This document shows, in pieces, positions 35,816 through 43,883 of a DNA stretch of 43,883 nt. The stretch is from Streptosporangiaceae bacterium (GTDB lineage Bacteria > Actinomycetota > Actinomycetes > Streptosporangiales > Streptosporangiaceae). The notes beneath the pieces are model-generated. The model searched no databases, had not been told where the DNA came from, and saw only the letters and a list, made by a program, of their open reading frames with translations. Where the stretch lies: assembly GCA_019245115.1 (NCBI GenBank), contig JAFARZ010000063.1, forward strand, positions 1-43,883, in the 5' to 3' direction. How positions within the stretch are numbered: position 1 is the stretch's first letter; each line of letters begins with the position of its first letter. A program made the position numbers and the translations under genes.

Positions 35816-37942
35816 GTGGCGCTGCGCATGATCGTAGGGCTGGCGCTGACCGTGATCGCGTTCGCTGTCGCGGGGCGACGGGTGTGGTGGCTGTGGCGGC
35901 TGGCGGGAACCGGGCAGCCGGCGCCGGAGCGGCTGGCGTATGCCCGGGCGCATCTGGCCACCGATATCAAGACGCAGCTCACCGAGGTGGTCGGGCAGCG
36001 AAAGCTGCTCAAGTGGTCGGTCCCGGGCGCCGCCCACGCGCTGACATTCTGGGGCTTCATCGTCCTGCTGCTGACGATCATCGAGGCCTACGGCGACCTC
36101 TTCTCCCGCACGTTCGCGATCCCGGGCATCGGGACGTGGCCGGCGATCGGCTTCCTCGAGGACCTGTTCGCGGTCGCGGTGCTGGCCGGAATAATCACGT
36201 TCACGGTGATCCGCGTGCGCAACGCGCCGGAGCGCCAGGGACGCGCCTCCCGGTTCCTCGGCTCGCACACCCGTGCGGCATGGCTCGTGCTGGGCATGAT
36301 CTTTCTCGTTATAGCCACGCTGCTGCTCTACCGCGGCGCCCAGATCAACACCGGAGTGTTCCCCTACCACCACGGCGCGTTCGCGTCGCAGATCGTTGGA
36401 CACTGGCTGCACCCGCTGGGATACGGCGCCAACAGCGTGCTCGAGGCGGTATTCATCCTCGCGCAACTCGGCGTCGTCCTGGCGTTCCTGGTCATAGTGG
36501 TGTATTCCAAGCACCTGCACATCGCGCTGGCGCCCATCAACGTGTTGTTCTCGCGGCGGCCGGACGCGCTCGGTGCGCTGGAGCCCATGCGATCCGGCGG
36601 CAAGGTGCTGGACTTCGAGGAGGCCGACCCGGACACGGACGTCTTCGGCCTGGGGAAGATCGAGGACTTCTCCTGGAAGGGGATGCTGGACATGGCGACC
36701 TGCACCGAGTGCGGGCGCTGCCAGTCCCAGTGCCCGGCCTGGGCGACCGGCAAGCCATTGTCGCCCAAGCAGGTCATCCTGGACCTTAGGGACCACGCCT
36801 TCGCCAAGGCGCCGTACATGCTCGCTTCGTCCGATGAGGAACGGGAGAAGCTGCCCGAGGCGGTCAAGGCCGAGGCGGACCGGCCGCTGGTCGGCAAGGA
36901 CGGCGGGGTGCTGGATCCGGATGTGATCTGGTCGTGCACGAACTGCGGTGCCTGCGTGGAGGAATGCCCGGTCGACATCGAGCACATCGACCACATCGAC
37001 GGCATCCGCCGCCATCAGGTGCTGATCGAGTCCGCGTTCCCGGTCGAGGCGGCCGGGATGCTGAAGAACCTGGAGAACAAGGGCGACCCGTGGGGGATGG
37101 GGTCGGCTCGCCGCGGCGACTGGATCTCTGAGCTTGACTTCGAGGTGCCGGTCGTTTCCGGCCGGATCGGCGACGACGTGGAGTACCTGTTCTGGGTCGG
37201 GTGCGCCGGGGCGCTGGAGGACCGGGCCAAAAAGACGACCAAGGCGATCGCCACGTTGCTGCATACCGCGGGTGTGTCGTTCGCAGTGCTCGGACCGGCG
37301 GAAACGTGCACCGGAGATCCGGCCCGGCGGATCGGGAACGAATTCGTGTTCTCCATGCTCGCGCAGCAGAACATAGAGACGCTCGGCGAGGCGGGGGTGC
37401 GGAAGATCGTCGCGTCCTGCCCGCACTGCTTCAACACCATCGCCAACGAATATCCGCAGCTCGGCGGCTCGTATGAGGTGATTCACCACACCCAGCTGCT
37501 GGCCCGCCTGGTTTCCGAAGGGCGGCTCCAGCCCGTCGGTCGCGTGGACGAGAAGCTGACATATCACGACCCGTGCTTCCTGGGCCGGCACAACCGGGTG
37601 TTCACGCCGCCACGGGAAATCCTCGAGCAGGTGCCGGGGGTTTCGGCCACCGAAATGCACCGGTGCCGCGAACGAGGCTTCTGCTGCGGCGCGGGCGGGG
37701 CCCGGATGTGGATGGAGGAGCGGATCGGCAAGCGGATCAACACCGAGCGGATCGAGGAAGCGCTGGCGCTTTCGCCGGACACGATCTCTACGGCCTGCCC
37801 GTTCTGCCTGGTCATGCTAGGCGACGCGGTCAGCGCCAAGAAGGGATCCGGCGAGGCCGCCGAAACGCTGGAAGTGGTCGACGTGGCACAGTTGCTGGCC
37901 CGGTCGGTGACCCCGGAAGCGCCGGACGGCGCGAAGAATTGA
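35816..37942 (+). CDS. Membrane Fe-S oxidoreductase (HdrD/GlpC-like, heterodisulfide-reductase-type)
   Basis: This 708-residue protein has about five or six N-terminal transmembrane helices (residues 1-245) with several His residues that could bind haem, as in NarI-like membrane subunits. Two 4Fe-4S clusters follow: Cys296/299/302/306 in CTECGRCQSQCP and Cys374/377/380/384 in CTNCGACVEECP. Two CCG-type cysteine-rich domains are also present (FWVGCAGALEDRA to ASCPHCFNTI; YHDPCFLGRHNRV to RGFCCGAGGARMW and ACPFCLVML). It probably passes electrons between quinone and a cytosolic partner; the partner is not nearby. The GTG at 35816 has GAGGAGG (35804-35810) five bases upstream; an ATG at 35811 is out of frame. 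It diverges from dnaK. Confidence 0.93.
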   Translation: MALRMIVGLALTVIAFAVAGRRVWWLWRLAGTGQPAPERLAYARAHLATDIKTQLTEVVGQRKLLKWSVPGAAHALTFWGFIVLLLTIIEAYGDLFSRTFAIPGIGTWPAIGFLEDLFAVAVLAGIITFTVIRVRNAPERQGRASRFLGSHTRAAWLVLGMIFLVIATLLLYRGAQINTGVFPYHHGAFASQIVGHWLHPLGYGANSVLEAVFILAQLGVVLAFLVIVVYSKHLHIALAPINVLFSRRPDALGALEPMRSGGKVLDFEEADPDTDVFGLGKIEDFSWKGMLDMATCTECGRCQSQCPAWATGKPLSPKQVILDLRDHAFAKAPYMLASSDEEREKLPEAVKAEADRPLVGKDGGVLDPDVIWSCTNCGACVEECPVDIEHIDHIDGIRRHQVLIESAFPVEAAGMLKNLENKGDPWGMGSARRGDWISELDFEVPVVSGRIGDDVEYLFWVGCAGALEDRAKKTTKAIATLLHTAGVSFAVLGPAETCTGDPARRIGNEFVFSMLAQQNIETLGEAGVRKIVASCPHCFNTIANEYPQLGGSYEVIHHTQLLARLVSEGRLQPVGRVDEKLTYHDPCFLGRHNRVFTPPREILEQVPGVSATEMHRCRERGFCCGAGGARMWMEERIGKRINTERIEEALALSPDTISTACPFCLVMLGDAVSAKKGSGEAAETLEVVDVAQLLARSVTPEAPDGAKN

Positions 37943-38002
37943 CTATTGCCAGGTAGATGCGCGCGGGGGACGCTTACTGTGGGAGCGAGCATTTATTTGA
38001 AA

Positions 38003-38060
38003 GGCCCGGGGGGAGCGGGAGGGAGCCGCTCGCGGGAGGGAGCCGCGTGACCCCCGGGCC
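38003..38060 (+). terminator. Large GC-rich inverted repeat after the Fe-S gene
   Basis: GGCCCGGGGG (38003-38012) pairs with CCCCCGGGCC (38051-38060). The intervening bases contain a direct repeat (GGGAGGGAGCCGC twice) and an inner AGCGG/CCGCT hairpin. It lies 60 bases after the Fe-S gene stop and may end its transcript; there is no T-tract. Confidence 0.45.
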
Positions 38061-38250
38061 GGCCTGTAAACGCCTCAACGGGTTCACCGGTTCCGTCCAG
38101 CGGTCGGCGCGGGCGGCGCCGAGTGTGACCTCGTACCGCCAGCTCCAGGTGGCCATGATGATGCCCGCTCGTGCGGGTCTCGTGATCGCTGTTTCCATGC
38201 TGGCCAGTACGCTCGGATCGTTCGGTACGCGTGGACGCCCCCTGCCATGG

Positions 38251-38535
38251 CTAAACCTCGTCTTCGCCTGTGCTGGCGATCAGCTGGCTTGTGCTGGCGG
38301 TCAGTTCGTCCGTGGTGACGGTCAGCCGGCCAAAGCCGAGGCAGATGCCGCACGGGAGGCTGAGCCCGGCGAGCTCTATCGCGCCGATGCCCGTCCCCTT
38401 GCAGTCGGCGCAGGTGACGAGCGTGTCGAACATCGGGCTACGGTAGCGTCGGCCGAAGCCGCAGTGCACCTTCATGATCTGCCAGTCGCGCCAGTAGGAC
38501 TCGTCGTCGTTGACCGCGAACAGGCGGCCGGTCAT
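38251..38535 (-). CDS. Small zinc-ribbon protein with two DnaJ-type CxxCxGxG motifs
   Basis: This 94-residue protein is proposed for the end of a longer minus-strand frame. The middle has a globular look (NDDESYWRDWQIMKVHCGFG, RYRSPMFDTLVT), followed by CADCKGTG and, after 12 residues, CGICLGFG. These are the same CxxCxGxG pairs that form one zinc site of the DnaJ cysteine-rich domain. A hydrophilic Thr/Ser-rich tail follows. I chose the ATG at 38535 because upstream residues are repetitive or low-complexity; the ribosome site is weak and a GTG seven codons upstream is possible. A role cannot be assigned. Confidence 0.55.
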   Translation of the reverse strand: MTGRLFAVNDDESYWRDWQIMKVHCGFGRRYRSPMFDTLVTCADCKGTGIGAIELAGLSLPCGICLGFGRLTVTTDELTASTSQLIASTGEDEV

Positions 38536-39510
38536 CCGTCGCGGCAGATCGGTCACGCGGTCGGCGACGACACCGGCGGCGATCGTGACAAACGTCGCGA
38601 TCCTGGCAATCCTGGCGATCTCCGCGACCTTCGCGATACTCGCGCTGAGTGCCCCGGCGCCGAGCGATCTGGGGCCGAGCCGGTCGCGGTCCCCTCGCGT
38701 GCCGTCCGGTCGCGGACCGTAGGTTGCTGTCGTGCGTCTGGTCCAGGTGTCGATACCCGCGGGAGCGCCTCGGCCGGCGCCTCTGCGGGGATTGTTTTCC
38801 CTGGTGGAGTGGCCTATCTTAAGCACATCGCTGGCCCTTCCGGCTCGGTCTGAGCCCGAGTGGTCCTTCGCTGGGCCGGTGTTGCAGCACTGGCCCAGCC
38901 GTGTGTCTGCGAGCAGCGGGCAGCGGATAGCTGACGGTGGCAGCACAGACTGGCGGCGGGCAGGTCGCGGATGTTCGGCCGCTTTCCGAGCGCATCTCGC
39001 GCAAGAGTGCTTGTGATCCATCTGGGTCGCTGACGGCAGCGCCTCCTCTCATCACCCAAGGCCAAGGTGACGCATAGGGCGGAAGCGGCCGCCCCCGCGA
39101 GACCCTCGATGGCCCGCGTAGGGTGCGGACCGTTTTGGTGGTCCGCAATGGATGCGGGACGGGGACAGCCCCGCAGTGGTGCGAGGCTGGCTGGACCCCG
39201 CGGTGTGTGCGATCCTGGCCTCACGCTGTGGACCCGGGACCTGAATGGCCCGAGCTTGGGCGCGAGGCCTAGGGCTTCGCAGTGTGTTGTCGGCAACCCC
39301 CAGTTGCCGCTGGACCCCGTTGTCTGGCGGGTCGCATCTAGGAGGCGTCTGCGATCTAATGTCATGGTGCATCTGGCAACTTCGCTTGGCAAGTGCCAAA
39401 ATCAAATGCCAACAGCACATACCGCCCGGATGCTTCCCTGGGTAGGGACCATCGGGCCTACGCTATCCGCGTTACCTTCATAAGCTCCTGCGAGGGAAGT
39501 GCACACCTGA
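38536..39510. other. About 1 kb without a supported gene
   Basis: Frames exist on both strands but none has recognisable motifs, a good ribosome site and plausible composition. The segment contains a 9-bp-period run (about 38598-38645, GCGATCCTG-like units) and an 8-bp stem hairpin (TGCGGACC 39124-39131 with GGTCCGCA 39140-39147). Composition becomes more A/T-rich after about 39340. It may hold the promoter of the XRE-type gene at 39511 or remnants of decayed genes. Confidence 0.5.
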
Positions 39511-40374
39511 GTGACGGAAGTCCGCAGCCCCACCGTTCGCCGCCGAGAACTGGGCGCCATGCTGCGTGCGCTCCGCATTGAGAAGGGCCTCACGGTTGAT
39601 CAGGTGGCCGAGCGTCTACTGTGCTCTCCCTCCAAAGTGAGCCGCATGGAAACTGGTCAGCGCGGCGTCACCTCTCGCGATGTCCGCGATCTGTGCGAGC
39701 TTTATGGCATCACTGAGCAAGCGGAACGCGACCGGCTGATGACCATCGCCCACGAGGGAAGGCAGCAGGCCTGGTGGCAGTCCTTCGACCTGAACTACTC
39801 CAGGTACGTGGGGCTGGAGGCCGCGGCCCTCTCAATTCGCGGCTATCAGTCGTCCGTAATCCCAGCCTTGCTGCAAACCGCAGACTATGCACGTGCGTTG
39901 CTGGAGGGTTCTCCGCTACGGCCGAAGCCAGATGTGATAGAACAACGTGTTGAGGCGAGACTTATCCGGCAGCACCTGCTGGAGCAGGAACCCGCACCAC
40001 GTTTCTGGGAAGTGCTGGATGAGGCAGCGCTGCACAGGTTGGTCGGCGGCCCCGTGGTCTTGCGCAGGCAACTGGATCGACTGATTGAGGCGTGTCAATT
40101 GCCAGCCGTTACGATACAGGTGATCCCTTTCGCGGCTGGCGCACACCCGGGACTCGAAAGTAATTTCAAGATACTGGAACTCTCTCCTCCCGCTCCCCCG
40201 GTAGTGTGCGTGGAGGGGCTTAACCGCGAATCTTACCTGGAGCGCCCCGAGGACCTCGAAGACTACGAGCGGGTATTCAATCAATTGAAGGCAGTAGCGC
40301 TAACGCCTGCTGACAGCATCGATTTTATCGCTAGGATCCGCAATTCCCTCAGGTTACGTCAACACGTGACCTGA
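39511..40374 (+). CDS. XRE-family regulator with DUF5753 domain (Scr1/WhiJ-type)
   Basis: This 287-residue protein has an N-terminal helix-turn-helix (residues about 12-68, LRALRIEKGLTVDQVAERL, CSPSKVSRMETGQRGV). A DUF5753 effector domain follows (YVGLEAAALSIRGYQSSVIP, LLQTADYARALL, RFWEVLDEAALHRLVGGPVV, LPAVTIQVIPFAAGAH). This architecture is abundant in sporulating actinomycetes, where members such as WhiJ-type regulators control development and are paired with small DUF397 proteins. The GTG start lies after a weak GAGGG. The DUF397 partner starts 95 bases downstream, as usual for the pair. Confidence 0.92.
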   Translation: MTEVRSPTVRRRELGAMLRALRIEKGLTVDQVAERLLCSPSKVSRMETGQRGVTSRDVRDLCELYGITEQAERDRLMTIAHEGRQQAWWQSFDLNYSRYVGLEAAALSIRGYQSSVIPALLQTADYARALLEGSPLRPKPDVIEQRVEARLIRQHLLEQEPAPRFWEVLDEAALHRLVGGPVVLRRQLDRLIEACQLPAVTIQVIPFAAGAHPGLESNFKILELSPPAPPVVCVEGLNRESYLERPEDLEDYERVFNQLKAVALTPADSIDFIARIRNSLRLRQHVT

Positions 40375-40469
40375 ACTCGATGCGGCCGGACGGCTGTGTG
40401 ATCTCAAAACGGTTTGCTTAGCCGTCGAAACTAATTGCTCTTTTTGTCTGGGATTACGGAAGGAGTATA

Positions 40470-40757
40470 ATGCCCGTTATCGGCCCTAAAGCCCTCCCGC
40501 TGAAGTGGCGGAAGGCTTCGCGTAGTGCCACAAATGGGGAATGTGTCGAGGTTGCCTCGGCATCAGGATACGTGGCTGTCCGGGATTCAAAGAATCCAGA
40601 GGGTGGCATCCTGATCTGCTCGCTACAGCAGTTCCGCTCGTTGCTCGAAGCCACAAAGAGCGACCGGATTCAATTATTAACTCTCGGGGTTTTCATAATC
40701 GCGTACCGGGGGACAGATTTCTCTGCCCTCCGGTTCGCGAACAGCATCAAACTTTGA
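40470..40757 (+). CDS. DUF397 protein with unusual C-terminal extension
   Basis: This 95-residue protein carries the DUF397 hallmarks LKWRKASRSATNGECVEVA and GYVAVRDSKNPEGGIL within the first 55 residues. Typical members end about 60-65 residues in. Here a hydrophobic tail of about 30 residues (LLTLGVFIIAYRGTDFSALR) follows, encoded by A/T-richer codons, so the original end may have been lost by a point change or frameshift. The ATG has AAGGAG (40460-40465) in good position. It is the likely partner, often described as antitoxin- or toxin-like, of the upstream XRE/DUF5753 regulator. Confidence 0.88.
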   Translation: MPVIGPKALPLKWRKASRSATNGECVEVASASGYVAVRDSKNPEGGILICSLQQFRSLLEATKSDRIQLLTLGVFIIAYRGTDFSALRFANSIKL

Positions 40758-40850
40758 TGAGATAGAGATTCATGGGACCAGGACCGGGGTCGAGCTGCGC
40801 TGGCCAGGTACAAATTCCCGACTCCTAGCCCCTCTGACACACGAGCATTT

Positions 40851-42467
40851 CTAGACCTTCGCGCGGTAGAAGTTCAGGTACGAGCGTGAGGGTGTGGGGC
40901 CGCGCTGGTCTTGGTAGCGGGAGCCGTATACCGAAGAACCGTAGGGGTGCTCGGCAGGGGAACTGGTGCGGAACAAGCAGAGCTGGCCGATCTTCATGCC
41001 GGGCCATAGCTTGATCGGCAGCGTAGCCACATTGGATAGCTCGAGCGTCACATGACCGGAGAACCCGGGGTCGATCCAGCCTGCGGTCGAGTGTGTCAGA
41101 AGACCCAAGCGGCCGAGGCTCGAATTGTGAGTAGGTATGAATGTCTGCCCGGCTAGATATAGACCCGATGAATTGGCGACCTGAATGCAACGGACGGGAC
41201 GGGGTTCTACGTCACGCACATCTACGATAGCGCGGAACGCGTGGCAATCCCCATTCTTAACCCGCGCCGCCTTCCGGTTTAGCCGAAAGACATTGATGTT
41301 GGGCGTGAACTTTACTTGGAACGCCGGTTTTTGCTCTACGCCATACAGCGTGACACGCTTCTTACGCTTCTTGGGTCTGAGGCCTAGGCTCGCCGACAAT
41401 TCTACGACTGCGTCCGAAATTCTTTCATCGGTATTGACGAATTCGCATCTTCCATAGACGTCGATATGCCCATCCGTGTCCATGAGACCTTGTAGCAAGG
41501 CCAGACGCTGGGAGGCCGACGCGCGTAGGTACATTTCAGGTACGTGCTTGTCATGCAGCAGACCCATGGCTTCTAGCTCGCTTGACAGAGAGCCATCTAC
41601 CGTGAACTGGCCGCTCAATCTGTCTCGATTTCGGCCGACGTAGCCTCGGGACAGACCACCTATCCGGAAAGCACGGGTGCCGCTCGACGGCCACACTGCG
41701 TAACCTGCCCGCGTAATTTCCTCCAGGATCTGCTCGTCTCCGATGCCAACAGTAATTTCCGCTTTGCTCCGGGTTCCGTCGCCTAGCCAGACGCCGATAA
41801 CGTAGGGGTCGACCGGTAGAGGCTGTTCTGGGTACTGGACCGCTCTTGTTAGTGGAATATGATGGTTCCACTCCTTGCCGGCGCGCAGCGACTCGGCGAT
41901 CTCCTGAGTTGTCCGGACAGAAGCCGCGCGCGAATGCTTGCGTTCGGGTTTCGTCGTCGTGGCCCATTGGTGCTGAAGGTCGGCGACGATGGCTTGGCCG
42001 TCCGAAAAGACGACCTCGGCGCAGCGGCGATTCAACATGATTCCAGTTACAGCGACGATAGGCGTTGGCCGCCCGAACTCATCGAAGACTTCATCACCCG
42101 CTCTGAGTTCACCCATCGTTCGCCAGCCTCCACGGGTTGGGATCGGCGTGTCGATGGCGAGAGCTTTGCCTTCCAGCCGACCGGCCACGTCATCGGGCAG
42201 GGAGACAACCTCGTACGTTGACGCCAGCACGAACTCGCCCGGGTGCAGGACGAACGGGTCGTCGCCTTCGGGCTCGATGAGCCGGGTCAGGTCCGGCTGT
42301 TCCACCGCCGGATCGATGTGCGGGTACCGGTGGTTCTCGAAGACCCGGAAGTACCGGTCCATCCGGACGTCAATGCTGGACGGCTGGATCAGCTCCGGGG
42401 CGTAGGGGTCGAGCTTGACCCGCCCGGACTCGATCTCGGATTTGATGTCACGATCAGAGAGGAGCAC
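40851..42467 (-). CDS. dcd: dCTP deaminase precursor interrupted by an intein
   Basis: This 538-residue precursor splices to a 191-residue enzyme. Extein residues 1-101 (from [20 protein letters not shown] to VAGRLEGK) and 449-538 ([20 protein letters not shown] to YLNFYRAKV) together form a normal Dcd that makes dUMP precursors from dCTP; mycobacterial homologues also act as dUTPase. The intein (A102-N448) splits the active-site motif EGK/SSLGR, so the enzyme cannot work until splicing occurs. The GTG start is at 42467. It converges with the DUF397 gene and is divergent from the tRNA-Gly. Confidence 0.96.
   Translation of the reverse strand: MLLSDRDIKSEIESGRVKLDPYAPELIQPSSIDVRMDRYFRVFENHRYPHIDPAVEQPDLTRLIEPEGDDPFVLHPGEFVLASTYEVVSLPDDVAGRLEGKALAIDTPIPTRGGWRTMGELRAGDEVFDEFGRPTPIVAVTGIMLNRRCAEVVFSDGQAIVADLQHQWATTTKPERKHSRAASVRTTQEIAESLRAGKEWNHHIPLTRAVQYPEQPLPVDPYVIGVWLGDGTRSKAEITVGIGDEQILEEITRAGYAVWPSSGTRAFRIGGLSRGYVGRNRDRLSGQFTVDGSLSSELEAMGLLHDKHVPEMYLRASASQRLALLQGLMDTDGHIDVYGRCEFVNTDERISDAVVELSASLGLRPKKRKKRVTLYGVEQKPAFQVKFTPNINVFRLNRKAARVKNGDCHAFRAIVDVRDVEPRPVRCIQVANSSGLYLAGQTFIPTHNSSLGRLGLLTHSTAGWIDPGFSGHVTLELSNVATLPIKLWPGMKIGQLCLFRTSSPAEHPYGSSVYGSRYQDQRGPTPSRSYLNFYRAKV
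41124..42164 (-). mobile_element. Intein with LAGLIDADG homing endonuclease, Ala-1 type
   Basis: This 347-residue in-frame intein lies inside dcd. The N-terminal splice block is [20 protein letters not shown], with Ala instead of the usual Cys or Ser at position 1. The block B-like region is [14 protein letters not shown]. Two LAGLIDADG helices are visible ([10 protein letters not shown] and [10 protein letters not shown]), then the C-terminal blocks ([24 protein letters not shown]) with Ser449 as the +1 nucleophile. Ala-1 inteins splice by direct attack of the +1 residue on the N-terminal peptide bond. The coding DNA is visibly richer in A/T than the extein, as expected for a mobile insertion. 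Both endonuclease motifs keep their acidic residues, so it may still be active. Confidence 0.95.
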
Positions 42468-42538
42468 GCTCGCAACCTACCGGGTCCGGTACGATGTCTG
42501 AGCGAAGACAGCGCGGTTCGCCTTGGTGCCGTCGATGC

Positions 42539-42609
42539 GCGGGTGTAGTTCAATGGCAGAACATCAGCTTCCCAAGCTGACAGTGCGGGTTCGATTCCCG
42601 TCACCCGCT
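42539..42609 (+). tRNA. tRNA-Gly (anticodon CCC)
   Basis: The 71-base cloverleaf has acceptor GCGGGTG/CACCCGC, D-stem GTTC/GAAC, anticodon stem TCAGC/GCTGA with loop TTCCCAA (anticodon CCC, reading GGG), a T-arm with TTCGATT loop, and discriminator T. CCA is not encoded. It lies between dcd and a DUF222-HNH gene. Confidence 0.97.
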
Positions 42610-42651
42610 CTTCTATGATCGCGTTCGCCGGCCGGGGTTAGAAGCCAGGCG

Positions 42652-43883
42652 TCAGTGAAACGTCTGTGCGGCGTGTTCTGGTTGCCGGTCGTGCTTGTTG
42701 TTGAGGGCGATCCAGATGGCGAGGTGGAGGTCGAGTCGTTCACCGTAGACGGGTTTGCTGATCGTGTCGGGGGTTATGGCGGCGTCGTGGGTCTGGCTGA
42801 TGCCGCCAGCCGGCTGGGGCAGTGCGGGGGGTGTGGCGAGGGTGAGGCCGTCGGGGCGGGTGAAGGTGTAGCCGCCGGGCCGGCGGGTGATGATGTAGCC
42901 CTTGTCGTGGACGATGGCGTGGTGTGCTTTGCATAGCAGTTGGAGGTTGGCGGCGCTGGTGTGGCCGCCGCGGGACCACCAGGTGATGTGGTGCAGGTCG
43001 GTGCGGCGGGAGTCGCAGCCGGGGAAGGTGCACCGGTACCGGTCGCGTTCGCGGACCGCGCGGCGGATCGCCGGGGTGGGCCGCCTGCTGCGCCGGCCGA
43101 GGCTGAGGATCTCCCCGCTGCCGGGGTCGTGGACCATGGTGCTGGCCGTCGCCTCGCAGGCGATCAGCTGGGCGGCCTGGGGGGTGATGGCGGGGCCGTC
43201 CTCAACGTGGCAGCGTCCCGGCCAGGCCGGATGCCCCATGGGCGTTCCCGCGGGAACGCCGGGCGTTCCGGCGGGGACGGGGGCGGTCGTTCCCGCGGGA
43301 ACGGGCCCGGGATGCTCGCCGGGCCGGGTGGTGAGGGCTTGCGGGGTGGTGTGGATCACGACCTGGTAGATGTCGGCGTTGCCGGCTGCGGCGATCTTGC
43401 CGCGCAGGTAGGCGCCGGCCACCTCGGCGAGCGCGTCGGCCAGGTCCGTGGTCTCGATCCGGAACGGTTCCGGCCTGGTACCGGCGGTGACCGGCTGCGG
43501 TTTGTCCCGGTGCCCCTCCTGCTCGTCGTCGTGGGGGTGTTCCAGGTCACCGGCCGCGGCGCGGAGTGCCTGGAGCAGCACCGCGCCCTGCTCGGGCGGC
43601 AGCGCGACGGTGAAGGTGATCCCGCCGGTGTCCTCGTCGAACCGCCACCGCAGGCTCTTGCGCGGTGCCCGCTGCCCCGGCCGGTCCTCCGCTTCCCTTT
43701 CCTTGCACTGGTGGTAGGCGCGGGCGAACCGCTCCACCTGGCTGGCGGTCATCCCGGCGGCCATCGAGGCCAGGTCCTGTTCGGTGGCGGGGGTGGCGAT
43801 CCGGGTCAGCGCGCGGACCTTGGAGTAGCTCATCGCCGCGGCGGCGAATGCCCGGCGGATCACCGGCAGTGTCCGCAAGGCGG
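42652..43883 (-). CDS. DUF222/HNH endonuclease-domain protein (5' end outside window)
   Basis: At least 408 residues are visible, and the frame is open to the right edge; the first in-frame start-like codon (TTG at 43878) is probably an internal Leu. The DUF222 region (FAAAAMSYSKVRALTRIATP, RWRFDEDTGGITFTVALPPE) precedes a Val-Pro-Ala-Gly-Thr repeat linker. A C-terminal HNH nuclease domain follows (RDRYRCTFPGCDSRRTDLHH, WWSRGGHTSAANLQLLCKAHH) with the zinc Cys pairs and catalytic His. Proteins of this type are multicopy in actinobacteria and may be mobile or defence-related, but no function is established. Confidence 0.9.
   Translation of the reverse strand, partial: ALRTLPVIRRAFAAAAMSYSKVRALTRIATPATEQDLASMAAGMTASQVERFARAYHQCKEREAEDRPGQRAPRKSLRWRFDEDTGGITFTVALPPEQGAVLLQALRAAAGDLEHPHDDEQEGHRDKPQPVTAGTRPEPFRIETTDLADALAEVAGAYLRGKIAAAGNADIYQVVIHTTPQALTTRPGEHPGPVPAGTTAPVPAGTPGVPAGTPMGHPAWPGRCHVEDGPAITPQAAQLIACEATASTMVHDPGSGEILSLGRRSRRPTPAIRRAVRERDRYRCTFPGCDSRRTDLHHITWWSRGGHTSAANLQLLCKAHHAIVHDKGYIITRRPGGYTFTRPDGLTLATPPALPQPAGGISQTHDAAITPDTISKPVYGERLDLHLAIWIALNNKHDRQPEHAAQTFH
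43241..43303. repeat. Repeated perfect palindromes in the HNH gene linker
   Basis: GGCGTTCCCGCGGGAACGCC (43241-43260) is a perfect 20-bp palindrome. Its 16-bp core recurs at 43288-43303, with a degenerate copy between. They encode the Val-Pro-Ala-Gly-Thr repeats of the linker. They could equally be simple consequences of the repeated codons or small palindromic insertions. Confidence 0.8.

Noticed and set aside
37957..38853. A 298-codon plus-strand frame after the Fe-S gene
   Set aside because: No motif, repeated hydrophilic low-complexity sequence, and it lies opposite the more convincing CxxCxGxG protein.
42590..42609. tRNA-Gly 3' end as a phage or island attachment site
   Set aside because: I found no second copy of the tRNA end and no integrase within the window, so it is not annotated as an attachment site.

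Overview
The window is high-GC DNA with GTG/TTG starts, tightly overlapping genes, a dnaK-grpE-dnaJ-hspR-clpB operon with HspR (HAIR) operators, and actinobacteria-specific families (DUF3151, the DUF5753/DUF397 pair, DUF222-HNH proteins). It looks like the chromosome of a filamentous or soil actinomycete. I infer this from family content and gene order; no ribosomal RNA is present to place it further.

Region 1 (1-7570) is transport. Two paralogous amino-acid-permease-like proteins, each fused to a C-terminal OB-fold, lie tail to tail and share a 50-bp near-perfect palindrome that encodes both C-termini. Divergent from the second is a soluble MgtE-N/CBS protein. It is translationally coupled to an NRAMP-fold transporter whose metal-site motifs are altered towards the magnesium-type NRAMP relatives. 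Region 2 (7674-12127) carries a Tat-exported phosphoesterase, a lipoprotein, a Pat/HisC aminotransferase and a lipoprotein-type trypsin-like protease. A very long hairpin terminator and a G-rich repeat tract follow.

Region 3 (12841-19114, minus strand) reads purA-purD-ltrA-purB-murA. The start and stop codons around the LtrA-type membrane protein overlap by 4 bp on both sides, so it is embedded in purine and cell-wall synthesis. A DUF3151 gene, a 32-bp tandem repeat array and a solitary AbiEi-like protein with a 21-bp inverted repeat upstream come next. Then follow fba, dedA and pyrE.

Region 4 (23819-28567, plus strand) encodes an 851-residue polypeptide that joins an ECF sigma factor, a zinc anti-sigma-like motif, one membrane helix and a large predicted extracytoplasmic part. 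This is a candidate one-protein transmembrane transcription switch. A NYN-domain protein overlaps its end and a TPR protein follows.

Region 5 (28515-37942) is the heat-shock operon on the minus strand with two HAIR operators. Divergent from it is a large membrane Fe-S oxidoreductase. Region 6 (37943-43883) is more irregular. It has a small DnaJ-type zinc-ribbon protein, about 1 kb with no convincing gene, an XRE/DUF5753 regulator with its DUF397 partner, and a dCTP deaminase gene split by an in-frame LAGLIDADG intein that begins with alanine. A tRNA-Gly(CCC) and a DUF222-HNH protein running off the end complete it.

The strongest candidates for new biology are the sigma/anti-sigma/receptor fusion, the MgtE-sensor plus NRAMP-like pair, the palindromic permease duplication, the dcd intein, and a short repeat found inside two unrelated coding regions.
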